A stretch of 64,000 bases of DNA from Entoloma clypeatum (GCA_963565915.1 OY751495.1:558001-622000); one strand, 5' to 3'; counted from the stretch's first letter, positions 30,867 to 41,488 are shown. Notes: generated from the letters alone by a model not told the origin. Numbers and translations are program-made.

Positions 30867-33800
30867 TCAATCTAATTTTTCAAGATCAGACGCTGGAGTG
30901 TCTTCCCCATAGATGCTTCCTGGCATCTTCCGAACTCGTCGTTCCCTGATCGGTCGATCTGGTACTTGCTCGGGTTCCGGAGTGGGTACTCGCGGTTCGT
31001 TATCAGGCTCACTGGCAGGCAGTTCGTTGTCTGATTCAGGTTGATTCTGTTCAATGGGAACTGGGTTGTGAGGTGTTTCGTTGTGACTATCGTCGTCATT
31101 GCTGCCGGGAATGAGATCCTCAAACTCATCAGCCGGCTCTGGGTTTTCCATTTCTGGGTGGTTTTCTGGCAACGGGTCGATGTGGCATCTAGGGTACTTG
31201 CTTTCATCAAAGATAGCTTTCCCGCCCATGAAAATCGTGTTGGTCTCAGGATCCATGAAGCGGTATCCTTTGACCCCTGGTTTTGATCCGAGATAAATCA
31301 TCAATCGAGATCTAGACTCCAGGGAATTTCTACGTTTTTCCTTTGGGATATACACATATGCCTGACATCCGAAGACTCTGATGCTTGACATATCGGGGAT
31401 CTCATTGGTCACCCTGAAGTAAGGGGTATTCCATTCGAGACGCTGCATGGGGGTTCTATTGTAGAGAAACGCTGCATGTTCCAAACAGAATTCCCACCAC
31501 ATAGGGGGTAAGCACGCATCGAAGCGCAAGGCCTGAGATTTCTCCCACAGGGTTCGATTTATTCCTTCTGCTCTACCGTTCTGCTGGTGCTGATACGGGA
31601 GCGTGACGTCGATCAGAACTCCATGATCGGCAAGTACATCCTTGTATTCGTCAAACTCTCCACCTCCATCAACTCGCCATTTCTTAGGAGTGGCGGCGAA
31701 CTGATTCTGGATCATCGCAAGAAATTGTCGCAGTGCCGTGATGGCATCCGACTTCTTTCTGAGCAAGACGACCCAGACGTGGGATGAAAAATCGTCCAAA
31801 AACGTGAGGAAATATTTATATTTATGATATGATGCCGTGGATATCTGTTTGAGATCGGAATGGATTAGATCAAAGGTTTTGGTTGCCCTTGTAATCGAAT
31901 TGGGATATGACTGATTCGGCATTTTCCCTTTGAGGCAACCTGTGCAACTTTCCTGTGATTTCTCACGTACTAGTGTCTCAGGTACCCCTTTGGTACTGGT
32001 GGGAATCTTTCGGAGTGCTTGATCATTTGGGTGACCAAGGCGCTTGTGCCATGTTTCGACAGTGATTTCGCTCGAGATCACATGGATCTGGTCATGGCGT
32101 ATTTCAGTGTCTAACCAATAAATGGTTTGTCCAAGAATGTGAGGCGAGAACTGTATTTTGTTCTGTCCTTTGGAGATATTGATTTCTCCACGCATTCCTT
32201 CTACTTTGTAACCGTGATTAAGGAAGACACCTAGGGACAATAGGCGTGTGTCCATGTCCGGAATGTAGAATACAGGTCGGAGAAGATGGGTTTTTACTTC
32301 CCCATTTAGGGTATGCCATACTGGAACGGCCCCAACTCCGAGAATTTCCAGTTTCTTTCCCTTTTCAGCTGTTTGGACAAATCGCTTAGCCTTGAGAGGC
32401 CTGTAGTATGTGAAGTCCTTAAACTCATGGGTAAAGTGTAATGATGCGCCGGAATCTAAGATCCACTGAGCGCGTTCTCTCTCTTTGCAGTGTGTGCAGG
32501 ACGCGAAATGTTTGATATATTTTTTGTATAGATCATCGCTAAAGAGATCTATACTATCTGCATTGGTACTAGCTAATATGTATTCAAACGTCTGTGTGTG
32601 ATTATTAGCATTTCCCATTTGGTCAAGTTTGAGAGAGGAATGTGACGAACCGTCAAGTTCAATCAGCCCATCTTCAAATTGTTCCGGCCCCATCCGCTCG
32701 CTTTGATGGTCTATGTCCATCATCCTAAGGGTTTGGTCCAGCGGCGGAGTAACTCGACGCTGCTTGGACGGTCTTTCGTCTTCTTCTGGGATAATTGTAT
32801 CCAGAATGTGAAGGTTTGACCCTGAGGGGCGAGCACCAATGCCGCGCGTGAGTTTGCGAACATGATCGTTCTTCTTCCACACAGACGGCTTGCCCGAAGG
32901 AAGCCCGGTGTACTGGGATGGAGGCGGGTTCATTCGCTGAAGGAGCGACTGCATTCTTTGAGAGTCTGGCTGGGCGGTACTCATCGTTTTTCCGCGCCCA
33001 GTGACTGTGGTGAAGGACGGTGCCGGAAGGGGAGGGAAGTGGATGGCGGGAGCAACAAACTCAACTGTTTCTTCCACATGGTCGGACGTGTTGTCCGCAG
33101 TGTTAGCGCTTTTCTTCTGATTGCGCCAGCGTCCCTTTCCCTTCTTCTTTTCAGAAGCGGTACTCGGATCGGTCGAGTTAGGCTGCTCGTCAGCATCGTT
33201 CTGTGAGGTACTCGGCTTTTGCTGCTTTTCCCATTTGGGGTCCTGCCCCTTTCGCTTTGTCCCGGAAATTTTCTTGGCCTGCTCATTGGACGTGCGAGTA
33301 GACCCGACCGAATACTTGCGCCTGTATTCCGAGATGACGCTGTCGGCGACGGCCTGCCATGTGAAGTCATCGGCGTCGTACACCTGGAAGAGAGCGGTGG
33401 AGAGTGACGACCAGGCGTTGGGAATCGCATTGGCCAGGATCATTGCCTGCATCAGATCGGGGACGATAAAGTTCGAATCTGCGAGACGGGCGAAAAGAGA
33501 CCCCAGGCGTTCGATTTCAGGGACGGGGTCGCGTCCAGACAGTTTGTAGGTGGCGGCGGCCTTGAAGTCGCCGAAGATGACAGCCGGGGATACCTTGGAG
33601 TAGGTATCCTTTAGCGTTTTCCACGCGCCAAGTGCCGAGGTGCTGTCCTTGATGTGGCGCCTGATCGCCTCAGAGACCTTCAGGCGTATCGCCCCGAGAG
33701 CTACGTCGTCGTCCCTGATCCAGGCTTTCTCTTCCTTGCGGAAGCCGGGCTGGTCAACAGTGGTAACCAGCACAGGAGGAGCAGCGGCGGTGGGACCGGG

Positions 33801-33971
33801 AGTGGAGACCGTAGTGGTGAAGTCAGCGATCTCGGGACGGGTGATGTCGCCAGAGACGATGCGCCAGACTCCTTGATGGAGGAGGTAAGACTTCATTTTC
33901 TTGGCCCAGCTCTGGTAGTCGATGCCGTCAAAGGCGGTGATGGTGTCGAGGGCAGAGCGAGAGGTAGACAT
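30867..33971 (-). CDS. Copia Gag-protease-integrase polyprotein
   Basis: An intact 1,034-aa ORF from ATG 33971 (MSTSRSALDTITAFDG). Residues about 1-220 form a Copia Gag (UBN2-like) domain. A Lys/Ser-rich linker follows. The protease motif WILDSGASLHFTHE is near residue 515. The GAG-pre-integrase finger (WHKRLGHPNDQAL ... SCTGCLKGK) is near 640-690. The integrase core runs to about 870 with HSDLKQ, the D of DGGGEFDEY and the E of NGRAEGINRTLWE. An acidic Glu/Pro/Asn-rich linker ends at a TGA that is also present in the duplicated copy. The classical Gag zinc knuckle was not seen. Confidence 0.88.
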   Translation of the reverse strand: MSTSRSALDTITAFDGIDYQSWAKKMKSYLLHQGVWRIVSGDITRPEIADFTTTVSTPGPTAAAPPVLVTTVDQPGFRKEEKAWIRDDDVALGAIRLKVSEAIRRHIKDSTSALGAWKTLKDTYSKVSPAVIFGDFKAAATYKLSGRDPVPEIERLGSLFARLADSNFIVPDLMQAMILANAIPNAWSSLSTALFQVYDADDFTWQAVADSVISEYRRKYSVGSTRTSNEQAKKISGTKRKGQDPKWEKQQKPSTSQNDADEQPNSTDPSTASEKKKGKGRWRNQKKSANTADNTSDHVEETVEFVAPAIHFPPLPAPSFTTVTGRGKTMSTAQPDSQRMQSLLQRMNPPPSQYTGLPSGKPSVWKKNDHVRKLTRGIGARPSGSNLHILDTIIPEEDERPSKQRRVTPPLDQTLRMMDIDHQSERMGPEQFEDGLIELDGSSHSSLKLDQMGNANNHTQTFEYILASTNADSIDLFSDDLYKKYIKHFASCTHCKERERAQWILDSGASLHFTHEFKDFTYYRPLKAKRFVQTAEKGKKLEILGVGAVPVWHTLNGEVKTHLLRPVFYIPDMDTRLLSLGVFLNHGYKVEGMRGEINISKGQNKIQFSPHILGQTIYWLDTEIRHDQIHVISSEITVETWHKRLGHPNDQALRKIPTSTKGVPETLVREKSQESCTGCLKGKMPNQSYPNSITRATKTFDLIHSDLKQISTASYHKYKYFLTFLDDFSSHVWVVLLRKKSDAITALRQFLAMIQNQFAATPKKWRVDGGGEFDEYKDVLADHGVLIDVTLPYQHQQNGRAEGINRTLWEKSQALRFDACLPPMWWEFCLEHAAFLYNRTPMQRLEWNTPYFRVTNEIPDMSSIRVFGCQAYVYIPKEKRRNSLESRSRLMIYLGSKPGVKGYRFMDPETNTIFMGGKAIFDESKYPRCHIDPLPENHPEMENPEPADEFEDLIPGSNDDDSHNETPHNPVPIEQNQPESDNELPASEPDNEPRVPTPEPEQVPDRPIRERRVRKMPGSIYGEDTPASDLEKLD

Positions 33972-34332
33972 TGTAGATGAATCTAAAAAGGGTTCCCAAT
34001 CAGTGATGTGTTATGAATATGATTTGAGAAAACAATTGAATGATTCCTTATGACATATTCCCTTCAGGAATAGCGGTCATGGGAAAACCCTTTATATGTC
34101 AGAAACGTATAAGGTGCGATCAACGTTTCCACATGGAGTGTACTATGTCAATCCCCTTAGGGACGCCTCATGACAGGTACTTGTCGTAATGACGTTCCCA
34201 GGTTCATATGTGAAGAAGTAAGACTCAGAACCTAGATCTTTCGATCGGTTCTTTGCCAGCCAGGGTAGAGTGGGCAGGTACTCGCTGTTGCCAGCGTTTC
34301 CCAAGTCCCTCTGCTATCCGGGGCCCATAACC

Positions 34333-34642
34333 TGTTGAAGTTCCACCTGGGCGCTAGCCACAGGTGTACTGAGCAACATAGCTACAGTGGAAGTACTCTA
34401 CGATACCGCTATGGTCACTTACATGGTTTGGAGGGGTAAGGCTGGTGAGAGCGGTTGAGGCTGGTAAGAGCGATGGAGCTGGTTAAGAGTCAAGAGACAA
34501 CTTGTTGATATTGACAGTTTCCTGGTCTTATATACCGTACTACTGTTTGTATCAACCAAACAAGTATGTAATCGAAGATGTGTAAAGGTCACGTGATGTA
34601 ATCTAATCTAATCTAATCTACGTGATGGGAAAAGTTTCAACA
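34333..34642 (-). repeat. Copia 5' LTR
   Basis: 310-bp LTR. The first internal bases on the minus strand after it are GGTTATGGGCCCCGG, the position of a primer-binding site; I cannot name the tRNA with certainty. Confidence 0.92.
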
Positions 34643-36168
34643 AGCTGGGATCAAATTCCCAGATAGCACTGGCATTTTCAACAGCCGAGGTGGTTGTGAC
34701 ATTGCTGATGAAGGCAAGAGTTGCAAGCTGGACGATCTGACCGAGGCATCTGTGATCATTCAGGTAAGTGCAAGTTGAAAATAGAATGGGCAAACTCATG
34801 GGATCTTGTTCTCAATTGCAGACCATCTTGGCAGTTTACGGATCTCGTGGATCAGTTTGACCTGTTGACACCCTGTGCCGTTGTTGGACGCATTGTCGAG
34901 TGTTGCGCCATACATCTGTTGATCAATTTCTTATCGGTAAGTTCATCAATCAGTGAACCATGCGTGAGACTTTGAGTACTTTTGAGAAATCTTTTCCAGT
35001 TATACCGACATGGTCAGTAATGCCCATCATGTACCTCCCCATATTCTCTCCACCATGACTCCCCTTCATGACTCGAAAGCCGATTACTGCTGTCCGCAGT
35101 GTCCAATGCAGTGTCCTCTGGCCACTTTTCAACACCTCCTCCTCAATGTCAATCCAATGAGCTGTCATGCCCAGAAACCCCTTCGCCATGTTGTCGGCTG
35201 TCCACCTGTCACCCGTGATTGATATTTTTCCTCACGATGCCTTTCAACGATGTAAGCATTTTTTTCCAGTGATCTTTATCTAAGTTAACGTATCTGGAAG
35301 GTCTTTTTCAACTCCTCAATATGCTTGGTGAATTCGTTATGAATATGGGTGTTAACATCGTAAGTTGTTGGCAGTTCCTTAATCTTTGTCTTCGGCCTCA
35401 TAACCACAAGACAGTTGCGAAAAACAGGCTTATTTGCGATGGCCAGTGACTTGCACCTGCATCAGCCCATCTCTTCCCTCAAGCTGTGAAACTCACCTGG
35501 TTGTCGCAAGCGACGAACTGGGTGATGGCATGCAAAATCTGTTTCTCACTAAACTCCTTTGGCATGTCCACCTTTTTGAAGTCCAAGGTCTGTTGCCCTG
35601 GCCCTTTCTGCTTCCCTGCTTGCTTATCGATAATTGTCTGCCAGACATTGCGTGGAATCACCCAGTGGAAGACAGGCAACCCCGCCTTCTTGCATGTGGA
35701 TTTATATTCGTTCCAGTGGATCCGAACATGATAGCGGCATGTCGTGTTGTTGCCTTTGATGACGGCCTTACGTATCCCCTCCTTCTTCATGAGCGTCTTG
35801 TTTGCTCTCATAAAAAGTAAGTCTTTCTTCTCTGGATAAAAAAGATTCATCAACTCACTTGCATGTGTAGCACCACCGCCCCAGCATCGTCTCAGATGTT
35901 TCTTCATCAAACTGAATAGTTGTCTTTCGCCGATCTGAAAACAGAAGGTCAATGTCCTTCCCCTGGTCTTTCCGCCGCAGGGTCTGCTTCGGCATGATGA
36001 TCTGGTGACCTTCGAGCAGGCCGTCCTCACCAACTTCCTCCTCATCATCCAGCTCTGCCCCATCTTCTCCATCATGCGCACCTTCATCCCCCTCGGCAGC
36101 CTCTTCCACACCCTTGCCCTCACCTTCATCAGTGCCATGATTGTTGATGCAATCAGATTCATCACCAT

Positions 36169-36452
36169 TGTTGAGGCGACGCTAAGTCAAACGACGTCGC
36201 GAGCCCAAACTTAGGAACGAAGTGGAAAGATGGTAAGAGAACTGTATTGCCAAGAGACCCAGCGGGAATCTCAAGAGAACAAGCTATCGAATACAAGTGA
36301 AAGTACTCTACTTATATATGTAAATTCCATGAGGCTGCGTTGTGGCAGCGTCATGCTGCGCAATAATGATAAGATGTCCTCATGTACGATATGATGTAGA
36401 TAAGATCGAGATAAGATAAGATAAAGTGAAAAGTGAAAATACGATCATAACA
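36169..36452 (-). repeat. Gypsy-A copy 3, 3' LTR
   Basis: 284-bp LTR, TGTTGAGGCG...CATAACA on the plus strand. It is followed by the purine tract (minus strand AGAAAGGGGGTAA). Confidence 0.94.
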
Positions 36453-36463
36453 TTACCCCCTTT

Positions 36464-37801
36464 CTAGATCTCGACTTCCAGGCGAGATATGATGTCGTCC
36501 GGGGTGTCCGTGAAATTTTCATATGGTTTAAATTCCAATCCTTCAAAGATGTTTGCGCGTAAGCGCCGGGGTGCATTCGGGTTTAATTTAAAGAAGTCCT
36601 CCACCGCTTCCTTGGCATGTTCTAGGTGATCCTCGGGTTCCCACGTGTTGTGGTCCTGAGTCAGACCCTCCCATTGCACTAAATATTCCAGCTTTCCTCT
36701 CTTCAACCTTGAGTCAATAACTTTCGCGACATCGTACTCCTCTTCGCCATTGATAACTATCGGGTTTGGTGCCTGCACCCTTTGTGATATAAATAGTGGT
36801 TCCTTAAATAATCGGACTCGTGATACATTGATGACCGGGTGGATTTTCCAAGTCTTCGGTAATTTAAGTTCTACAGCGTGTGACGAAATGATTTTGGTTA
36901 TGGTATAGGGTCCAATCCATCGTTCGGCAAGTTTCTTTAAGGGTTGGTTCAACTTCAGGTCTTTAGTCGATAACCAAACTTTGTCGGCAACTTTGTAAAC
37001 TGGTGCATCACCCCGTTTCAGGTTCGCATACCGTTCCATCTCTTCTCGTGCTTTTACTAGCGCCGCTTCCGCCTCCTCATGAATCTTCTTCATTCGCTCT
37101 GCGAATTCTTTTGCCGGTTCTGACTTTTCTGCCCTCCGAGGTTCTACGCCCATCCTAGGGTTAAACCCATAATTTACATAGAACGGCGAAAACTGAGTTG
37201 CCGTGTGAATTTTATTATTATAGGCGAACTCCGCGGTTGCCATCCATTCGGGCCAATCTGTTTGCCGATGGGAAATAAATGATCTTAGATATTGTTCCAA
37301 CTCCTGGTTGATGCGTTCCGTCTGTCCGTCTGTTTGCGGATGATACGCCGTTGATAATTTAGTTGTGATCCCCAATATTTTATTTAGTTCCTTCATAAAT
37401 ATTGCCACAAATTGTGGTCCTCGGTCTGACGTTAACGATTCTGGCAGTCCATGAAGTTTCCAGACTTTGTCCCGATATAGTTTAGCTAATCCTTCTGCTG
37501 AGACTTCATCACGTGTTTTGATAAAGTGTGATTGCTTTGTTGATCTGCAAGCCACGACTAATACTGCGTTGTACCCCTGAGCTTCTGGGAGTCCTACGAT
37601 AAAATCTGCTGTAACATGTTTCCATGGTCCTGCATGTTCCGTGTTTGCTTTTAATTTACCGGCTAGTGGTTGAGGCACGTTTTTTGATCGTTGACATCTG
37701 TCGCAGCCCTCGACGTATGCTTTGACCATGTTTGTAATACTAGGCCACCAATAATTACGTGACCAATTCCAGGGTCTTCCACTGCCCTGGGTGTCCTGCA
37801 A
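36464..37801 (-). CDS. Gypsy-A copy 3 integrase with chromodomain
   Basis: A 445-codon frame encoding the second half of the integrase finger (YVEGCDRCQRS), the catalytic core and a C-terminal chromodomain. Catalytic residues fit D66 (HVTADFIVG), D126 (LTSDRGPQF) and E162 (DGQTERINQE), giving D-D35-E. The GPY-type module (ERWIGPYTITKII) precedes the chromodomain (about residues 350-410, LEYLVQWEGLTQDHNTWEPE). Its frame is +1 relative to the upstream Pol frame and overlaps it at 37755-37801. I see no initiation codon that would make a complete integrase, so expression needs frameshifting from upstream. Chromodomains steer integration to particular chromatin. Confidence 0.9.
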   Translation of the reverse strand: MQDTQGSGRPWNWSRNYWWPSITNMVKAYVEGCDRCQRSKNVPQPLAGKLKANTEHAGPWKHVTADFIVGLPEAQGYNAVLVVACRSTKQSHFIKTRDEVSAEGLAKLYRDKVWKLHGLPESLTSDRGPQFVAIFMKELNKILGITTKLSTAYHPQTDGQTERINQELEQYLRSFISHRQTDWPEWMATAEFAYNNKIHTATQFSPFYVNYGFNPRMGVEPRRAEKSEPAKEFAERMKKIHEEAEAALVKAREEMERYANLKRGDAPVYKVADKVWLSTKDLKLNQPLKKLAERWIGPYTITKIISSHAVELKLPKTWKIHPVINVSRVRLFKEPLFISQRVQAPNPIVINGEEEYDVAKVIDSRLKRGKLEYLVQWEGLTQDHNTWEPEDHLEHAKEAVEDFFKLNPNAPRRLRANIFEGLEFKPYENFTDTPDDIISRLEVEI

Positions 37802-40384
37802 CTGGGTTGTCGTGGTGTAATTTAATTATTTCCTCCCTGAGTTCCTGACTTTTCGGAACATAAACCTTTCCTCTATGTAACCAGAGTCCCTGCTCTTCAT
37901 GCCATTCATCTGCGCGCAATGTTTTGGTATTTGTTTTCTTTAACTCTTCCACTGCTTTCAACACTTGTTCGTCAAACTCCTTGGCATCCCTGATGCGTTT
38001 TAATAGTTTACTTTCTTCTCCATCAATAAGTATGTGACCTCGATCCATTGCTCGCAAGTGGAAGTATTCCGGTTTTAATAATGTTACGTCTTCGTTGTCA
38101 TTTTCCACCCCCTTTCTATGATCGACCCTTCTCGAAAGAGCATCCGCCTTTCCCATTGAGGTGCCAGCTTTGTGTATTAATTTAAAGTTGAAATGTGTTA
38201 GATACAACGCCCAGCGTGCTTGTCTGCGATTAAGCTTTCGTCCCTGCATGAAGTACTCGAGGTTTTTATGATCGGTCCAGATCTCGACCTCATGTTTGGC
38301 TCCTTCCAGGTGGTGTCTCCATGCTTCCAGCGCTCGAATTATGCCCAGCATTTCTTTATCGTGTACGTCGTAATTCCGTTCCACGTCATTCAATCCTTTA
38401 GATAGAAAGGCACATGGCCTCCATTTCTCATCCTCGCATTCCATAGATAGAATTGCTCCTGTAGCAAAGTCCGATGCATCTGATTCTACTCTCAACTTCC
38501 GATCTGGATCGGGAGATACTAATATAGGTGCTTCCGTAAATAATTTCTTTAGCATGTCGAACGCTTCCTCCTGTTCCTTTTTCCAATTCCAGATTGTTTC
38601 TTTTCTTGTTAATTTATGTAATGGCCCTGCCACTTTAGAGAAGTCTTTGACAAATCTTCGATAGAAATTGGCCAATCCTAGAAACGACTGGACTTCTTTG
38701 ACTTTCGTTGGTTTCGGCCATTGTTTGATGGCGTCTACTTTTGAAGGATCCATTCGAATTCCGTCTTTCCCAATAATTAACCCTAAGAACTCTATTTCGT
38801 CTCTGTCAAAGAAACATTTTCCCGGTTTTAAGAATAAGTCGTTTTCCCGTAATCTTTTTAGAATTTCCTCCACAATTTCACTGTGTCCTTTTCCTCCTTC
38901 AGTTGCTACCAATATATCATCGATATAGATAACTACGTCTCCTTGATCAATCAAGTCTCTAAATATGTCGTTCATCATAGTTTGAAACGTGCTTGGGGAA
39001 TTATTTAATCCGAAGAACATAACTGTTGGTTCGAAGGCTCCATCTGGGGTTGTAAATGCCGCTTTCCACTCGTCTCCTTCTTTGATGCGCACATTGTTAT
39101 ACCCCCATCTGAGGTCCATTTTTGTAAACCTTTTCTTTCCCTTTAATTTATCGATCAATTCTGGAATCAACGGGAGTGGATAATTATTGCGAACGGTCCA
39201 GCTGTTAATATGTCGGTAATCCTGTACCATTCGTTTCTTTCCATCTTTTTTGGGTATAAAGAATACTGGCAAAGTTTGTGGTGACTTGGTAGGTCGAATA
39301 TATCCTTTGCGTAATTGATCGTTTACAAATTCGGATACTTCTTTCCTTTCATCCGGTGACAGGGGATAGACTTTGGCCTTTTTTGGTACGAAGTCCGGTT
39401 TTAAGTCTATAGCGTGGTCCCATGGTTTCCTGACTGGTAATCTCTCCGATGCTTTCTTTTCAAAGACTGATAGATATTTGTGATATTTCCGGGGGACAAC
39501 CTGTTCTGCCGGTACTTCATCTAAGGGTTCTCCCTTAGCTGCCCTGAGCATGTGGATTACTTCCTCCTCCATTTCTTCCTCATTTCCTTCTACTACTTCT
39601 TCCATTCTTCCACCCCATCTGGTTCTTGCAGTTTTATTTAAATAACGTGTTCGACGCATGCCACATTCTTCTGGACATCTTGATAGTTTAATTTCCGCTT
39701 TTTCCCAATCGATTTCTGGATTATGGCGTTTTAGCCAGGTATGTCCAACAATAATTTTAGCTTTCCCTAGGTTGCATGCTTCAAACACGGCTATCTCCAC
39801 ATGTCCTTTATACCGCATAGCCATGACTGCTTCATGCGTGATCGAACCTCCTTGGTTAAGCGTGCCATCAACGTTGTAGACCCGAATGGGGAAAGGTAGC
39901 TCCCTTAATTTAATGTTGTTCCTTTTGGCGAAGTCCAGATCTATGAACATCCCTGTCGCCCCTGAGTCTAGTAATGCTTCAACATCAAATGTGTGCTTGT
40001 CCTGCAACGTTTCCAGCGTGATTTTCATCATAAGCTCCTTTTCCAAAGAAGCGGATCGAATAAAAGATGGTTCCCCCATAGAGTCCGTTTGCCTAGTTAA
40101 ATTATCTGATTCTTTGCAACAGGGAATTAAGCATTCATCCGTAGGGGACAAACCAAGCCTCGTTTCCGAGGGCTCCCCAATGATATAGTTTACAAGCGTA
40201 TCTAAGTCCGATTCATCTGTGCTATTTTTTTGGGTTTTTACCTTTTTGGGTTTGTCCAATAGTATTTTATTGTATGTAACTGCTGCGTCCGTAAGCTTTT
40301 GAAACCAAGAATTTACAGTGTCTTTATGTATGTAAGAGTCTATAGGCAATTGTTCATATCGATTTGTCAGAGCCAGCGGGGGAA
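37755..40384 (-). CDS. Gypsy-A copy 3 protease-RT-RNase H
   Basis: An 864-codon stretch counted from a TTG at 40349, with the frame open upstream into the end of gag (...VIPPLALTNRYEQLPI). Using that numbering: protease DSGA at 128-131; RT with TKMDLRWGYN (D412) and active site YIDD at 475-478; RNase H VESDASDFATGAIL at 621-634 and WTDHKNLEYF at 691-700; integrase finger histidines in LHHDNPVAGHPGQW near 845. The frame then stops at TAA right after LELVT, halfway through the HHCC finger. It is translated by a -1 shift from gag. All active-site residues are intact. Confidence 0.9.
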
Positions 40385-41488
40385 TTACTGGTTGACGTTT
40401 ACAAAATCCTGCTGCGCTGCAGCCTGTCCGTTGTTCTGAGCCGGTTGGCCCTGTTGTCCATTATTAGCTTGGCGCGCTTGACGCCTTGCGTTGATCTGTC
40501 TCAAAATTTCCTCCTCCTCATGTTCGTCGATCTGTTCAATCATTGCCGCTTGTACCCTTCGCTGGGGCCGTCTGCAGTCTCGGGCAAAATGCCCCTGTCC
40601 GCCGCAGTTGTAACAATTCCCAGGAGCGCGTCTCTGGTTCCTATCGACGTCCATTGCATTTGGATCCCGTTGTGGTTGCTGCTGTTGTTGTTGTTGACCG
40701 TTTTGTTGTTGAGGACGGTACCCCCCGTTCTGTTGTTGCCCAAAGGGCCTCTGTTGTTGCTGCTGCTGTTGTCCATATGCGGGCCGATTGCCCCATGTGT
40801 TACGTTGTTGTCCAAAGTTATTGCCAGTCCTCATGCCTGGTCTTGCTGCGAAAGTCTCTTCCGCTCTGCCGATTGCCAAAATTTCTTCACAGGTGCCCTG
40901 CACCGTGGACTTTCTCCTCCCTTGCTGGAAGAGTTGTTGCATGATAGATTCCTTGGCGTTCCTTTCCAAAAGGGTTACACCGTGCCTTTCCTCAATCTTG
41001 CCCTTGATCACCAGGGTCCCGAATTGCGTAATCCAATCATCGGTCTTCATTGAACCTTGCTTAAAGCTCTCGATTTTGGATCGGGCCCATTCGATCTCAG
41101 TGGTGGGACGAAACCTCGTTGTGATTTCGCCAACTAGCTCTCGGTACGTTGGCCAGTCTTCTGATTCCATACATTGGTTCAAACGGGTTTCCCCGTAGAC
41201 TGCTGCCGTGGGTCCGTCCAAACGCGACCACACTGCAATGCACACTTCTTCTTCTCCATTGAATAGCTCTCGGTTGACCCTGAGCCATGCAAGCATCTTA
41301 GTCCACCATACTGTGAACGTTGCTTTGGATCCATTGTATTTGCCGGGATCCGCGGCGACTTCTAATTTCCTTCCGCGGTTGTTATTTTGTGGGGGGGGGT
41401 GATTGAATAGTGGTAACGGAGGTAAGGGTGATGGTGCGTGGTGTTGTTCAAACTCTTCGTCGAATTGGGCATTGGTGCCTTCGGCCAT
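40385..41488 (-). CDS. Gypsy-A copy 3 Gag
   Basis: An intact 367-aa Gag from ATG 41488 (MAEGTNAQFDEEF). Order: Pro-rich N-terminus, retrotransposon gag domain (about residues 60-210, FTVWWTKMLAWLRVNRELF), a Gln/Asn-rich low-complexity segment (about 230-290), one CCHC knuckle (CYNCGGQGHFARDC, about 298-311), and a Gln/Ala-rich tail ending NVNQ. It binds and packages element RNA. Six codons before its TAA is the heptamer G GAT TTT in the gag frame (40403-40409), from which a -1 shift enters pol. Confidence 0.92.
   Translation of the reverse strand: MAEGTNAQFDEEFEQHHAPSPLPPLPLFNHPPPQNNNRGRKLEVAADPGKYNGSKATFTVWWTKMLAWLRVNRELFNGEEEVCIAVWSRLDGPTAAVYGETRLNQCMESEDWPTYRELVGEITTRFRPTTEIEWARSKIESFKQGSMKTDDWITQFGTLVIKGKIEERHGVTLLERNAKESIMQQLFQQGRRKSTVQGTCEEILAIGRAEETFAARPGMRTGNNFGQQRNTWGNRPAYGQQQQQQQRPFGQQQNGGYRPQQQNGQQQQQQQPQRDPNAMDVDRNQRRAPGNCYNCGGQGHFARDCRRPQRRVQAAMIEQIDEHEEEEILRQINARRQARQANNGQQGQPAQNNGQAAAQQDFVNVNQ
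40403..40409 (-). promoter_or_regulatory. Candidate -1 ribosomal frameshift site, gag to pol
   Basis: GGATTTT on the minus strand, phased G GAT TTT in gag. Pol is in the -1 frame and is open from well upstream of the site. The gag stop follows 15 bases later. A short CCAG/CTGG stem can form just downstream across the stop. The same heptamer is kept in the degenerate copy 2. The resemblance to known G GAU UUN slippery sites is established knowledge; use here is inference. Confidence 0.5.

Larger units (their letters stand above)
26984..34642 (-). mobile_element. Ty1/Copia retrotransposon with an internal tandem duplication
   Basis: A 7,659-bp Copia element on the minus strand. LTRs are 26984-27292 and 34333-34642 (TGTTGAAG...TTTCAACA), flanked by a perfect TSD AGCTG (26979-26983, 34643-34647). 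Order on the minus strand is gag, protease, integrase, RT, RNase H, as in Copia. A polypurine tract (ATATGGGGGGG on the minus strand) abuts the 3' LTR. A 1,877-bp unit spanning the end of integrase through most of RT/RNase H is present twice in tandem, which lengthens the element beyond a usual 5-6 kb. It is inserted in an exon of hAT-1. Confidence 0.93.
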
